DNA of 64,000 bases from Shinella sp. CPCC 101442 (GCF_024704725.1 NZ_JALIQS010000009.1:1-64000), one strand, 5' to 3'. Positions 7,303 to 18,902 are shown, numbered from the stretch's first letter. The notes: a model not told the origin generated them from the letters alone. Numbers and translations: made by a program.

Positions 7303-7833
7303 ATGGAGATGAACGTGGTCCGGCTGAACGAAATCCGCGAGAACGAGGTGGCGATAGCAGCGCCGGACGCTGCCGATGCGGAGATCGTCTTTATCGGCCG
7401 CATTTCGACGCCCTGGACCTCGCGCATGGAAACGCCGCGGCAGGGGCGCCCTGACGGGCCGGTTTGCGTCATCGAGATTTTCGAGCCCTGGATACAGGCG
7501 CTGACAGGCGTCGAGCGCTATGAACGGCTGGAGGTGCTGTACTGGCTGCACCAGTCGCGCCGCGATCTCGTGCTGCAAAGCCCGGCTTCAAACGGCGAGG
7601 TGCATGGGACGTTTTCGCTGCGCTCGCCGGTGCGACCCAATCCGATCGGCACCTCGATCGTGCTTCTGGAGAAGATCGAGGGCAACAGGCTCTTCGTGCG
7701 CGGCCTCGATTGCCTCGACGGCACGCCGCTGATCGATCTCAAGCCGGATCGCACGCTCTTCAAGCCGATCGCGCCGCGCCAGAAGGGCGACGACGAGACC
7801 GGTGAGGTGCATATGTGCAAGAAGCTGGACTAG
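7303..7833 (+). CDS. trmO: tRNA m6t6A37 methyltransferase TrmO (TsaA-like)
   Basis: A 176-residue protein of the TrmO/UPF0066 family, which uses S-adenosylmethionine to N6-methylate t6A37 in certain tRNAs. Family marks are the beta-barrel start EIVFIGRISTPW, the GVERYERLEVLYWLHQS segment, and the signature GTFSLRSPVRPNPIGTS. The C-terminal DLKPDRTLF matches the rhizobial form. The start may be 7303, 7309, or an upstream GTG at 7267; no ribosome site decides it. It is divergent from PadR across a shared operator. Confidence 0.8.
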   Translation: MEMNVVRLNEIRENEVAIAAPDAADAEIVFIGRISTPWTSRMETPRQGRPDGPVCVIEIFEPWIQALTGVERYERLEVLYWLHQSRRDLVLQSPASNGEVHGTFSLRSPVRPNPIGTSIVLLEKIEGNRLFVRGLDCLDGTPLIDLKPDRTLFKPIAPRQKGDDETGEVHMCKKLD

Positions 7834-7847
7834 GACCTTTCGGTTCC

Positions 7848-8057
7848 TCAGTCGTCCACGGCCACCATGACATCCGAGGCCTTGATCACCGCATAGGCTT
7901 CCTGCCCCGCGGCAAGGCCGAGTTCGTTCACCGCATCATTGGTGATGGCGGCGGTGACGATCGACCCGCCGACATCGATGCGGACATGCGCCGTGGTGGC
8001 GCCGAGAATGACTTCGACGATCTTGCCCTTCAGGCGGTTGCGTGCGCTGATTTTCAT
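7848..8057 (-). CDS. Mop family molybdate-binding protein (single TOBE domain)
   Basis: A 69-residue molbindin (TOBE domain). MKISARNRLKGKIVEVILGA and the ending AGQEAYAVIKASDVMVAVD are characteristic. Such proteins bind molybdate oxyanions as oligomers and are thought to buffer cellular molybdenum. ATG at 8057 is chosen over the upstream in-frame start because AAGGAGA lies 7 nt before it. Convergent with trmO, 14 bp between stops. No molybdate transporter or molybdoenzyme is nearby. Confidence 0.85.
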   Translation of the reverse strand: MKISARNRLKGKIVEVILGATTAHVRIDVGGSIVTAAITNDAVNELGLAAGQEAYAVIKASDVMVAVDD

Positions 8058-8184
8058 GCCGGTCTCCTTTTGTTTCATGGGCAGATTTAGCGGGAATAGG
8101 GTGAAATGCTAGGCCGCTTCCAATAATTCGTATTTGAATGGATCATTCTTCTATGGCAGTGTTCTTGCGCTGGAGGAGGCCCGA

Positions 8185-9018
8185 ATGATCGTCGATACAC
8201 ATCTGCATCTTATCTACCGCGACCGGCTCTCCTATCCCTGGCTTTCCAGCGTACCGCCGCTCGATGCGGATTTCACGCAGGATCTCTACGCCCGCGAAGC
8301 CCGGCGGCTCGGCATCGTCGCGGCACTGCATATGGAAGTCGATGTCGCCGAGAGCGATATTGCGCGCGAAACGGCCGTGGTGAAGGACCTGTCTGGCGAG
8401 GCCGGCAGTCTGCTTGTCGGAGCGATCGCTTCCTGCCGGCCGGAATCGCCGGATTTCCCTGCCTATCTCGAGACGGTGCTGGCCAACCCCTTCGTGCGCG
8501 GTTTTCGTCGCGTCCTGCATGTCATGCCGGATGATCTGTCCGAAGGCGCGTTGTTTCGGGAAAACATCAAGCGTCTCGCCGGCACCGGCCTCAACTTCGA
8601 TCTTTGCGTCCTGCCGCACCAGATCGAAAAGGCGGTCGCGCTTGCCGATCTTGCGCCCGATGTCTCCTTCGTTCTCGACCATTGCGGTGTGCCTGACATC
8701 AAGGGCGGCGGTTTCGACGTCTGGAAGGGACCGGTCGCGGAGATCGCACGCCGGCCGAACATGACCGTGAAACTGTCCGGCATCCCGGCCTACGGTTCCG
8801 ACAGCTGGACGCTGGAGGACCTGAAGCCCTACTTCGCGCATGTCGCGGAAAATTTCGGCTTCGACCGCATGGTCTGGGGCAGCGACTGGCCTGTCTGCAC
8901 GCTGGGCGGCGGGCTTTCCACCTGGATCGGGGCGACGCAGGCGCTTCTCTCCGGCGTTAGCCTTGAAGAGAAGCGTCGCGTCTTCGCAGAGAATGCCAGA
9001 CGGCTGTGGAAGCTCTGA
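8185..9018 (+). CDS. TIM-barrel amidohydrolase family protein
   Basis: A 277-residue metal-dependent hydrolase of the amidohydrolase_2 group (related to 2-pyrone-4,6-dicarboxylate lactonase and fucono/rhamnono-lactonases). It shows the metal motif IVDTHLHL at the N-terminus, then a histidine in ALHMEVDV, FVLDHCGVPDIKGG, and the late aspartate in MVWGSDWPVC. The ATG at 8185 follows GGAGGAGG. Its substrate cannot be told from the sequence, but lactone or decarboxylation chemistry is typical. Its stop abuts the stop of thiE. Confidence 0.8.
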   Translation: MIVDTHLHLIYRDRLSYPWLSSVPPLDADFTQDLYAREARRLGIVAALHMEVDVAESDIARETAVVKDLSGEAGSLLVGAIASCRPESPDFPAYLETVLANPFVRGFRRVLHVMPDDLSEGALFRENIKRLAGTGLNFDLCVLPHQIEKAVALADLAPDVSFVLDHCGVPDIKGGGFDVWKGPVAEIARRPNMTVKLSGIPAYGSDSWTLEDLKPYFAHVAENFGFDRMVWGSDWPVCTLGGGLSTWIGATQALLSGVSLEEKRRVFAENARRLWKL

Positions 9019-9624
9019 TCATCGCCAGCGCGCGGTGTGTTCGATCCACGCGCGCGCACGTCCCTCCGGGTCGGCATTGAGCGTGATATCCGTCACCACG
9101 GCCGCGCTGTCGGCGCCGTTTTCGAAGACGGCGGGCAGGCGATCCGGATTGAGGCCGCCGATGGCGACGAGAGGGATCGGCGCAATCCGCGTTTTCCACT
9201 CCCGCAGCTTTTCCGCCCCCTGCGGCGCCCATTTCATTTTTTTGAGGATCGTCGGCCAGACGGGGCCGAGCGCGATGTAATCGGGTTCGGCAGCAAGCGC
9301 CGTGTCGAGTTCGGCGTCGTCATGGGTGGAGAGGCCAAGCTTCATTCCGGCGGCGCGGATGGCGGCAACGTCGGCGTCCGCAAGATCCTCCTGCCCGAGA
9401 TGCACGAAGTCGCAACCCTCCTCGATGGCGATCTGCCAGTAGTCGTTGACGACGAGCTGGCAGCCCTGCGCCGCGCAGGTGGCCTTGGCGCGGAGGATTT
9501 CGTCGCGCAGGCGATGCTCCGGCAGGTTCTTCATGCGTAGCTGCACGAGCTTGACGCCCACAGGCACGAGGCGGTCGATCCAGTCGGCGCTGTCGACGAT
9601 GAGGTAGAACGGATCGAGTTTCAC
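9019..9624 (-). CDS. thiE: Thiamine-phosphate synthase
   Basis: A 201-residue TIM-barrel ThiE/TenI-family protein that would join the pyrimidine and thiazole halves of thiamine phosphate. Visible are LVQLRMKN, the phosphate-binding GQEDL and [14 protein letters not shown], and [14 protein letters not shown]. The start is a GTG overlapping the thiG stop (GTGA at 9624-9621), which implies translational coupling. It is the last gene of thiC-thiO-thiS-thiG-thiE. The family splits into ThiE and the thiazole tautomerase TenI; position in the operon favours ThiE. Confidence 0.87.
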   Translation of the reverse strand: MKLDPFYLIVDSADWIDRLVPVGVKLVQLRMKNLPEHRLRDEILRAKATCAAQGCQLVVNDYWQIAIEEGCDFVHLGQEDLADADVAAIRAAGMKLGLSTHDDAELDTALAAEPDYIALGPVWPTILKKMKWAPQGAEKLREWKTRIAPIPLVAIGGLNPDRLPAVFENGADSAAVVTDITLNADPEGRARAWIEHTARWR

Positions 9625-10394
9625 GCGAATACGGCCTTTCCGATGACGGGCGTGGAGGGGACGGCCATGTCGCGCGGCTGCAGCGGCACGGCCTGATGGG
9701 CGAGCCGCCCGGCGGCGATGGCCAGTGCAAAGGCCTCGGCCATGGCAGCAGGATCGCCCGCACCGGCCACGGCGGTGTTGAGCAACACGGCGTCATAGCC
9801 GCGTTCCATGACGTCTGCGGCATGGGAGGGGCGGCCGATACCGGCATCGACGATCAGCGGCACATCCGGGAAATGCGCCCGGAAGCTCTTGAGCGCCGTC
9901 GGATTGACCGGCCCCATGGCCGAGCCGATCGGCGCACACGACGGCATCAGCACGCGGCAACCGGCTTCCAGCAGCTTTTCGGCGACGACGAGATCATCCG
10001 TCGTATAGGGAAAGACTTGGAACCCGTCCCCGGCGAGGATGCGTGCGGCCTCGACAAGTCCGAAGACGTCGGGCTGCAAGGTATCGTGATGGCCGATGAC
10101 CTCCAGCTTGATCCAGTTCGTGCGGAACACGTCGCGCGCCATCTTTGCCGTCAGCACCGCTTCCTGCACGCTGTGGCAGCCGGCGGTATTGGGCAGCACA
10201 TGCACGCCGAGATCGCGGATCAGGTCGAAGAAGGCGCCGCCCGATCTGCCGCCCGCCGTTTCACGGCGTAGCGATACCGTGACGATCTCGGTCTTCGAGC
10301 GCCGCACCGCCTCTGCCAGGATGGCGGGAGAAGGATAGCGCGCGGTGCCGAGCAGCAGGCGCGACTGCACGGCGATATCGTAGAGTTTCAGCAT
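9621..10394 (-). CDS. thiG: Thiazole synthase
   Basis: A 257-residue ThiG that builds the thiazole phosphate ring from deoxyxylulose phosphate, dehydroglycine and ThiS-thiocarboxylate. Family features are [59 protein letters not shown], and [14 protein letters not shown]. The ATG at 10394 is one base after the thiS stop; the longer open reading upstream is a shadow of thiS. The gene overlaps thiE by 4 nt. Confidence 0.95.
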   Translation of the reverse strand: MLKLYDIAVQSRLLLGTARYPSPAILAEAVRRSKTEIVTVSLRRETAGGRSGGAFFDLIRDLGVHVLPNTAGCHSVQEAVLTAKMARDVFRTNWIKLEVIGHHDTLQPDVFGLVEAARILAGDGFQVFPYTTDDLVVAEKLLEAGCRVLMPSCAPIGSAMGPVNPTALKSFRAHFPDVPLIVDAGIGRPSHAADVMERGYDAVLLNTAVAGAGDPAAMAEAFALAIAAGRLAHQAVPLQPRDMAVPSTPVIGKAVFA

Positions 10395-10395
10395 G

Positions 10396-10589
10396 TCAGC
10401 CTCCCTGCATGGGCGAAAGGATTTCGATGCGGTCGCGTGCGCCAAGCGGGAAGGCGGCGCGCTCCTCGCGGTGCACCAGTTCGCCATTGACAGCCGTTGC
10501 CAGCCAGTCGCCCTCGTAGTCGAGGGCGAGCAGGAGGTCGGCAAGGGTCGCGGCGGCAACATCCTGCTCCTCACCGTTGATGATGAAGG

Positions 10590-10593
<4 letters not shown>
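10396..10593 (-). CDS. thiS: Sulfur carrier protein ThiS
   Basis: A 65-residue ubiquitin-like protein ending in Gly-Gly (MQGG), the C-terminus that is adenylated and turned into a thiocarboxylate to donate sulfur to ThiG. It starts [12 protein letters not shown] and carries the typical VAVNGELV-like segment ([12 protein letters not shown]). It overlaps the thiO stop by an ATGA and is followed directly by thiG. The adenylyltransferase ThiF is not in the window. Confidence 0.94.
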
Positions 10594-13423
<2,830 letters not shown>

Positions 13424-13494
13424 CTAGAGCCGGAATGATGGAAGGACGCCGACACGGAATCCGGATGACGGACTACGAGTCGCAGCGCTTGCAC

Positions 13495-13588
13495 CGTCCC
13501 TACGCCAGTATGAACTGGATCAGGTTCAACGGGTCACTGCGCTGCTCGCGCCAGCAGTATCTCAGCCCCTTGTCGGGACCCCCCTGGT
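13495..13588 (-). promoter_or_regulatory. TPP riboswitch (THI element)
   Basis: On the minus strand the conserved THI-box blocks are present in order: GGGGCTGAGA (J2 region, near 13570-13558), a variable P3 hairpin, TGACCCGTTGAACCTGATCC, and the CTGGCGTAGGGA end. The outer stem P1 is formed by GTCCC near 13578-13574 and GGGAC at 13500-13496. It lies about 105 bp upstream of thiC, the normal place for control of thiC translation or transcription by thiamine pyrophosphate. Confidence 0.96.
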
Positions 13589-13676
13589 GAATGCGGCTAG
13601 CAAAAACGCTATGGGCCGATTTGTCAACACGGATAAAATATGTAACCTTTAACTTACATTATGCTGCGATGCGCAC

Positions 13677-13707
13677 AAAAGAAAACGGCGGGGTTTCCCC
13701 CGCCGTT
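13677..13707 (-). terminator. Rho-independent terminator of the BI-1 gene
   Basis: The minus-strand transcript forms AACGGCGGGG paired with CCCCGCCGTT (13707-13698 with 13693-13684) around a 4-nt loop, followed by TTTTCTTTT (13685-13677). It sits about 25 bp after the stop of the gene at 13732-14448. Confidence 0.88.
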
Positions 13708-13731
13708 CGCCTTTGAAATCGCTTGTAAAAA

Positions 13732-14448
13732 CTACTCGCGTTCGCCCGTGAAATTCAGCAGCAGCTGGAAGATGTTGACGAAGTTCAGGTAGAGCGAAAG
13801 TGCGCCGAACACGGCCATTTTCTGGCTCGATTCCTGGTCGATGTTTTCGGCATACTGCTCCTTGATATTCTGCGTGTCCCAGGCGGTGAGGCCGACGAAG
13901 ACGACGATACCGATCACGGAAATCGCGAACTGGAGCGCACTCGAGCCGAGGAAGATATTGACGACCGAGGCGATGACGACGCCGATCAGGCCCATCATCA
14001 GGAATGAGCCGGCCTTCGACAGGTCACGCTTCGTGACATAGCCGTAAAGGCTTGTCGTGCCGAACATCGTGGCGGCGATGAAGAAGGTGCGCGCGATGCT
14101 CATGCCGGTGAAGACGAGGAACACCGAAGCGAGAGACAGGCCCATGACGGCGCAGAAGGCCCAGAAGGTCATCTGCGCGGTGCTGGCCGACATCGTCTGG
14201 ATCTTGAAGGAGAAGAAGAAGACGAAGGCGAGCGGCGCCAGTATCACCACCCACTTCAGCGGGGAGGAGAAGATCGGCACGTAGAGGGCCGGCGTCGAGC
14301 CGACGATGAAGGCGACGAGGCCGGTGATAACAAGGCCGGCGCCCATGTAGTTGTAGACGCGCAGCATGTGCTGGCGCAGACCCTCGTCGAAGAGGGCGGC
14401 CGACTGCGCCTGCGCGCCGTAGCCAAATCGCTGTTGTACGGGTTCCAT
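13732..14448 (-). CDS. Bax inhibitor-1/YccA family membrane protein
   Basis: A 238-residue integral membrane protein with seven predicted hydrophobic segments and the BI-1 pattern (AGLVITGLVAFIVG, FGTTSLYGYVTKRDLSK, AWDTQNIKEQYAE). Bacterial members (YbhL/YetJ group) behave as pH-sensitive calcium leak channels in a few studied cases; the role here is unknown. AAGGAGATATCAG precedes the ATG. It is a single-gene unit with its own terminator. Confidence 0.92.
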   Translation of the reverse strand: MEPVQQRFGYGAQAQSAALFDEGLRQHMLRVYNYMGAGLVITGLVAFIVGSTPALYVPIFSSPLKWVVILAPLAFVFFFSFKIQTMSASTAQMTFWAFCAVMGLSLASVFLVFTGMSIARTFFIAATMFGTTSLYGYVTKRDLSKAGSFLMMGLIGVVIASVVNIFLGSSALQFAISVIGIVVFVGLTAWDTQNIKEQYAENIDQESSQKMAVFGALSLYLNFVNIFQLLLNFTGERE

Positions 14449-14475
14449 CTGATATCTCCTTATGGAAACGGTTGA

Positions 14476-15249
14476 TCAGTAGAGCGTGCGGGAAAGATCC
14501 CGCGCGGTTTCGGCCAGGTCGTCGGCCTTGCGGCTTTCCGACACCAGCGCATAGGCGACATCGCCGATCTGCCAGTAGGCAGCGCGGGCATTGTCGGCGT
14601 GGAAGAGCAGCACGTGCTGCACGGCAAAGGAGCCGGGCCGCACGGCAAAGAGCGACAGGCGCTCGTCCTTCCTGGGCTCCAGCACCAGCTCGACGCTTGG
14701 GCCATAGGCGGAGGGGAAGACCTGCGTATCGACCACGCCCCAGCCCTTCGGCAGGTCCGGCAGGATGATCGCCGTCGCCGAGCGGATTTCGGCGGGATCG
14801 AAGGTCTCGGTTTCGGGCTGCGACGTCATGGTATCGCGCAGAAGCGTCGTCTTGTGCGCCCGTACGGCCTCCTCCACGAAGGCGGGCGGCGGTGTCGATG
14901 CCACGACCTCGGTCGCGCCGAAGGGGCCGAAGGCGGCATGGGCGACCCAGCCTGCGGCAACGAACAGCGCGATGGTGGCGGCACGGCGCAGGAAGCCGAA
15001 GACACGGCGGCGGGAAAGCGCGCGTTCGAGCAGGCGCGCGGCCTCGCGCGTTTCCTGCCGTGTCACGGTACGATGGTCGGCGAGTGCGAGGCGCAGTTCG
15101 TCGCGCACGCGCAGATCCTTCATGATCTGGGCGGCGGTATCGGGCCGCTCGGAGAGATAGGCTTCCACCTCGATGCGCCGGCCGACGGCGAGCTGGTCGT
15201 CGACATAGGCGTTGAGATCGGCCTCGAGGATGGGGTCATTGCTTGTCAT
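14476..15249 (-). CDS. Anti-sigma factor, membrane-anchored
   Basis: A 257-residue protein with an N-terminal cytoplasmic zinc-finger-like/anti-sigma region (LEADLNAYVDDQLAVGRRIEVEAYLSE style, common in rhizobial anti-sigma factors), one transmembrane helix near residues 95-115 (RAATIALFVAAGWVAHAAFG) and a periplasmic C-terminal domain. It overlaps the sigma-factor gene by 14 nt, so the two are coupled. ATG at 15249 is chosen because the longer reading lies inside the sigma gene. The signal sensed is unknown. Confidence 0.82.
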   Translation of the reverse strand: MTSNDPILEADLNAYVDDQLAVGRRIEVEAYLSERPDTAAQIMKDLRVRDELRLALADHRTVTRQETREAARLLERALSRRRVFGFLRRAATIALFVAAGWVAHAAFGPFGATEVVASTPPPAFVEEAVRAHKTTLLRDTMTSQPETETFDPAEIRSATAIILPDLPKGWGVVDTQVFPSAYGPSVELVLEPRKDERLSLFAVRPGSFAVQHVLLFHADNARAAYWQIGDVAYALVSESRKADDLAETARDLSRTLY

Positions 15250-15781
15250 CGCCAGTGCCTCCGACGATTTTGAGATGGGTAACGGTTGCGGCCGGGCCGC
15301 TCTGTTCGAAGGTGCGCAGGCGCTCGCGGGCGCGCGCAACGCGCGACATCAGCGTGCCCACGGGAATCTTCAGCGTATCGGCCGCCTCCTGATAGGAAAG
15401 CTCTTCGATCGCCACGAGATGCAGCGCCGCGCGCTGGTCTTCCGGCAGATTGAAAAAGGCATCGCGCAACTGCGTCAGGCGTACCGAGTGATCCTGGTTT
15501 GCCGGCATGGATCGTTCAGTGATGTCTGCCGCTGCGTCGTGGCGGCGCTCCAGCGAGCGGCGCTGGCGCAGGCGGTCGATATGCGCATTGTGCAGGATCG
15601 ACATCAGCCAGTTGCGCACATTCGCGCCCGTGCGAAAACTCGACTGCCGCTCATAGGCCTTCACCAGCGCATCGTGCACGAGATCTTCCGCCTCGTCCGG
15701 ATTGCGGACGAGCGACAGGGCATAGCGCCTGAGCGCCGCAAGCTGTCCGATCACGTTGAAGCCGGGTGTCTTTCCGTTCAT
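15236..15781 (-). CDS. ECF-type RNA polymerase sigma factor
   Basis: A 181-residue sigma-70-family protein with region 2 (LRRYALSLVRNPDEAEDLVHDALVKAYE, NVRNWLMSILHNAHIDRLR) and region 4 (LPEDQRAALHLVAIEELSYQEAADTLKIPVGTLMSRVARAR). Such factors switch on stress regulons when released from the anti-sigma factor encoded immediately downstream. The ATG at 15781 has no strong ribosome site, and the open frame extends further upstream, so the start is moderately uncertain. It differs from the general-stress sigma EcfG, since no PhyR or NepR gene is adjacent. Confidence 0.88.
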   Translation of the reverse strand: MNGKTPGFNVIGQLAALRRYALSLVRNPDEAEDLVHDALVKAYERQSSFRTGANVRNWLMSILHNAHIDRLRQRRSLERRHDAAADITERSMPANQDHSVRLTQLRDAFFNLPEDQRAALHLVAIEELSYQEAADTLKIPVGTLMSRVARARERLRTFEQSGPAATVTHLKIVGGTGDDKQ

Positions 15782-15834
15782 GACCCAGTATACGAAAGCT
15801 GCGCGGCGCTCATTCCATCCCCGCGATAAAAAAA

Positions 15835-16272
15835 TCAGAGCCAGCGCAGAACGATGACGGCGAGCACGATGTAGCGGCTGAATTTTGCGATGGCGACGAC
15901 CACGAGGAAGCGCGGGAACGGTTCGCGCATGATGCCGGCGGCGAGCGTCAGCGGATCGCCGATGATGGGCATCCAGCTGAGCAGCAGGCTCCACCAGCCG
16001 TAGCGGCGATACCAGCGTCCGGCTCGTTCGAGGTTTTGGGCACTGACCGGGAACCAGCTGGCGTCGCGATAACGTTCGACGCCTCGGCCGAGCAGCCAGT
16101 TGACGACGGACCCGAGCACGTTGCCGGTGCCGGCGACGAGGATGAGCATGGCAGGCGCATAGTCGCCCATGGCGAGCAACCCGGCCAGTAGGGCTTCCGA
16201 TTGTGCGGGCAGGATTGTCGCGGCAAGGAAAGCGGCGAGAAAAAGGCTGCCATAGGCGGCAAGGGCGCTCAT
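15835..16272 (-). CDS. YqaA/DedA-like membrane protein
   Basis: A 145-residue protein of the YqaA (SNARE-associated, VTT-domain) family with hydrophobic segments at the N-terminus, in the middle and at the C-terminus. The family motif GTGNVLGSVVNWLLGRGVERYR is followed by WWSLLLSWMPIIGDPLTLAAG. VTT-domain proteins are linked to membrane lipid transport; this member is unstudied. The start at MSALAAYGS is chosen from the family's usual length; the ribosome site is weak. Confidence 0.82.
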   Translation of the reverse strand: MSALAAYGSLFLAAFLAATILPAQSEALLAGLLAMGDYAPAMLILVAGTGNVLGSVVNWLLGRGVERYRDASWFPVSAQNLERAGRWYRRYGWWSLLLSWMPIIGDPLTLAAGIMREPFPRFLVVVAIAKFSRYIVLAVIVLRWL

Positions 16273-16646
16273 GGCGATAGGGGCGATGCGGCCAATGGGT
16301 GATATGTCAGGCCGGGGCCGCACTGCCAGCCATTTGGGGCTGATCGGGTGGGGGGCGTCTGATAGAACATGCCATTCTTCCTTGCGGACGCCGGAATGGC
16401 CGTCTTGCTCCCGACCTAAGCGGTGCTTGCGTTTTGGAAAAGGTGCAAAGCGCACTTTCCCGCATGGAAGGCAATGGATGACGCGGTTGTGAACGTTCCG
16501 AAGGCCGGTCTTTCTTGCCGGATGCGCCCACTGCAATGGCTCGCCACAACGTCGCCTCGTCCCAGGGCAACCCGCGACGGCCCACGGATATGGGCCGCGC
16601 GCGATCGGCGCCGTGTAGGCACATGACGGCTAGGGTCTGCTGCCGC
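16273..16646. other. Gene-free stretch, 374 bp
   Basis: No open frame here shows family resemblance or coding character. The short frames on both strands are arginine-rich shadows. One small hairpin (CGGCCCA/TGGGCCG, 16578-16597) is visible. It separates the YqaA gene from the end of the YcaO/TfuA cluster and could hold the promoter of the YqaA gene. Confidence 0.5.
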
Positions 16647-16871
16647 TCAGCAGAGCGGGGACCGGTTCATCAGAGTGATATCGCTTGCCGTCAGCGTCAC
16701 GCGGGCCGGCTCGGCGATCTGATCGAGCACGGCGCGCAAGGCCTTGTCGAGGCAAAATTCCACGACTTCAGCGTCCAGCGATTTGGCGGATTCGATGGCG
16801 AAGGCCACCAGGCGCGCCAAGGCGATCAGTTCGGTGGTGCGGTCTTCCGTATCTGCGATGTCAATGTTCAT
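16647..16871 (-). CDS. Hypothetical 74-residue protein at the end of the YcaO/TfuA run
   Basis: A small acidic helical protein beginning MNIDIADTEDRTTELIALAR and ending SDITLMNRSPLC, with a C-terminal cysteine and one internal cysteine (EFCLDK). No family is recognised. It follows tfuA on the same strand after a 105-bp gap, so it may be the last gene of the cluster or a separate gene. The start at 16871 is preferred to an upstream in-frame start because it begins a regular helix-forming sequence. It could be an accessory or immunity factor; this is only positional inference. Confidence 0.5.
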   Translation of the reverse strand: MNIDIADTEDRTTELIALARLVAFAIESAKSLDAEVVEFCLDKALRAVLDQIAEPARVTLTASDITLMNRSPLC

Positions 16872-16976
16872 GTCCCATGCCCCCAGAGCAAAGCTTGTCT
16901 CAATCTCTGCCTCAACTATAGGCGTGACTCGGGATTTGCGCGCGTGACTTGGGCGTGACACACGCGGAATGGGAAA

Positions 16977-17702
16977 TTACACGTTCCGCTGCGCTGTGGG
17001 TTGATCGGTTGCGGTACGCCAGAGCGAGGTTGCCCGGAAGGTCCAGTTTCCCTGTTTGGCAGGGGCTCCGGGCAGAAAAGATCGCATCGCGGCAACGAGG
17101 GTGAGTGCGTCCTCACGCTTCCGGTTCACGGTTGTTGCATGGAGAAGTTGCAGGAGGGATTTTTCGCCTTCCCCCATGCCTGCCTTTTTCAGGACCGCCG
17201 GCCAGGTCCGTTCCTTGTAGAAAAGGCTGTCTGCAATATCACGCAATCTAGATATGTCATACTTATCAATGGCCTCCAGAACCTCCAGCCGATCCAGCGT
17301 GGCATCGACATTGACGAGGGGAAGCGATAGTGCGGGGTAGCCCAATTCGGCCGGGCCGTGCAGAAGCGCCACGTCGGCATCGTCGATCCGACGCCCCGTG
17401 GCGTAGTCCTCATAGATGCTGCCGATGCCGACCATGCCGAACGTATCGCATTCCGCCGCGCGCAGCGCTCCCATGCTGGCGGCGCCGAAGACGGCCACCC
17501 CCTTGTCGAGCGCGTGCAGGATTTCCTTGTGCCAGACGGGAGCGACATGCTCGAAATTGCCGTCGACAATGCCGATCGCCGTGGCGCCGGCCCGTACCGC
17601 CGCCAGCACATCGCCGTGCGCGGCCGGTGGACGCACGCGGATAGCATCGCCGCACAGGGCAGCAGCATCGGGCAGGCTGGGGCCGACGAAGAGAATTTTC
17701 AT
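16977..17702 (-). CDS. tfuA: TfuA-like protein, partner of YcaO
   Basis: A 241-residue member of the TfuA family, named from the trifolitoxin locus of Rhizobium. The family core is present: ILFVGPSLPDA at the N-terminus, GIVDGNFEHVAPVWHKEIL, and GVAVFGAASMGALRAAEC. In methanogens TfuA works with YcaO to place a thioamide on McrA glycine; in some bacteria the pair thioamidates peptides. The gene overlaps ycaO by ATGA (17702-17699), so the two are translationally coupled. A role in sulfur delivery for thioamide formation is known for the family and is inferred here. Confidence 0.9.
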   Translation of the reverse strand: MKILFVGPSLPDAAALCGDAIRVRPPAAHGDVLAAVRAGATAIGIVDGNFEHVAPVWHKEILHALDKGVAVFGAASMGALRAAECDTFGMVGIGSIYEDYATGRRIDDADVALLHGPAELGYPALSLPLVNVDATLDRLEVLEAIDKYDISRLRDIADSLFYKERTWPAVLKKAGMGEGEKSLLQLLHATTVNRKREDALTLVAAMRSFLPGAPAKQGNWTFRATSLWRTATDQPTAQRNV

Positions 17703-18883
17703 GGCGCGCCGAAGAGCATGCTGGAGAGCGCGCGGGTGCCGACAGTGTGCCGGCGCGCGCCCTCAGGGTTTTCCAGCGCCGGCACGACGACCTTGACCAC
17801 GGAGACCGGCAACGAGGCATCGTGGAGAGGCACGGCGATGACGGGTTTGATCCCGCTCACCGCAAGCTTTTCGAGGCAATGGGCAAGGAGGGCTGCGGCA
17901 TCGCCCTCCGGTGACGGATAGGTTCTGGCCAGGCCTGGAGTGGCCCCGAACAACGCCAGGGTTTCCGGCGCCAGCGGCCGGGTGAAGCTCTCGGCGAACA
18001 GGTCGTCGCGCGCGCCGCTGATATAGGTGAGGCGGGATTGTGCGACTTCGGTGAGCGCCCGGATCACCGCGCGCGATCCCACCGGGTGCGTGCCGTAGCC
18101 GATCGTCGCGTCGTGGAAGAGCGGCTGCTGCTTTTCGGCGAGGCCTTCGTTCCCGAGTACGGCGGCATAGGTGGGAATGGCAAGATCGCTGGTGATGTCG
18201 AAGAGTTTCAGATCGAGACCGGCGTCACGGAAGCGGCCGGCGAGATCGGTGACGACGGGGTCGTCGATATCGGCGGGATCGACGGCGCAAGCAAGCCGCC
18301 GGACGCGCGGCAGGAGCCGCCAGAGGCGGTCGGCATCCCGCTCGATGCGTTCGAGCAGGCCGTGCAGGATGGCCTCGACCTCCGAATTGCCGGAGGCCAG
18401 ACCATCGGAGGATTGCCAGAAACGGGGTGCCGGGTTCGTCCGGTCGAGGCAAATGGCCTCGCGGGGCAGCCAGAGATGCTCCCCTGTCACGACATCGCGG
18501 CCTGCCAGCCAGTGCAGTTCCTCATCCTCGTCGATGAAGGGCTGGCCTGCGGCAATGAAAATATCAAGCGGCAGGCATGCCTCCCCCGCTTCGGCAAAGG
18601 CCCGGCGTGAGGTTTTTCGCGCAGGTACGAACGGATCGCCGGCAATTGCCCGCTCCAGAGCCTCCATGGCTGCGGAAACCTTCGCATCGATATCGGTGAT
18701 GCCTTTGCCCTGATTGATGACGATGGAACGTGCATTCGGGCTGACGGCATTCCATACGGGAATGCCGAGCCGATCCAGACCCGTCAGGCGGGAAAGTCGC
18801 GTGACACCGAACCGAGGCAGCAGCGCCTCGATCCGGCTCCAGGTTTCATCGGGGCCGCAGATGCGGTCCGAATAGGTGGTCAC
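17699..18883 (-). CDS. ycaO: YcaO-domain cyclodehydratase/thioamidation enzyme
   Basis: A YcaO ATP-dependent backbone-modifying enzyme of 394 residues. Typical segments are FGVTRLSRLTGLDRLGIPVW, INQGKGITDIDAKVSAAMEA, the nucleotide-binding glutamates in SAAMEALERA and SEVEAILHGLLERIERD, and ALTEVAQSRL. The C-terminus ends SSMLFGAP, without the PxPxP tail of azoline-forming YcaO proteins. It starts with GTG at 18883, 19 nt after the precursor stop. An in-frame ATG at 18925 would overlap the precursor repeats and add about 14 residues. The open frame is longer upstream only because the repeats lack stops in that frame. Partner of TfuA; the likely substrate is the peptide encoded just upstream. 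Confidence 0.92.
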   Translation of the reverse strand: MTTYSDRICGPDETWSRIEALLPRFGVTRLSRLTGLDRLGIPVWNAVSPNARSIVINQGKGITDIDAKVSAAMEALERAIAGDPFVPARKTSRRAFAEAGEACLPLDIFIAAGQPFIDEDEELHWLAGRDVVTGEHLWLPREAICLDRTNPAPRFWQSSDGLASGNSEVEAILHGLLERIERDADRLWRLLPRVRRLACAVDPADIDDPVVTDLAGRFRDAGLDLKLFDITSDLAIPTYAAVLGNEGLAEKQQPLFHDATIGYGTHPVGSRAVIRALTEVAQSRLTYISGARDDLFAESFTRPLAPETLALFGATPGLARTYPSPEGDAAALLAHCLEKLAVSGIKPVIAVPLHDASLPVSVVKVVVPALENPEGARRHTVGTRALSSMLFGAP

Positions 18884-18902
18884 GCTGTGGCCTGTCGTGG
18901 CC

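Noticed and set aside
16423-16626. 67-codon plus-strand frame in the gap near the YqaA gene
   Set aside because: Arg/Pro-rich, no ribosome site and no family; treated as non-coding.
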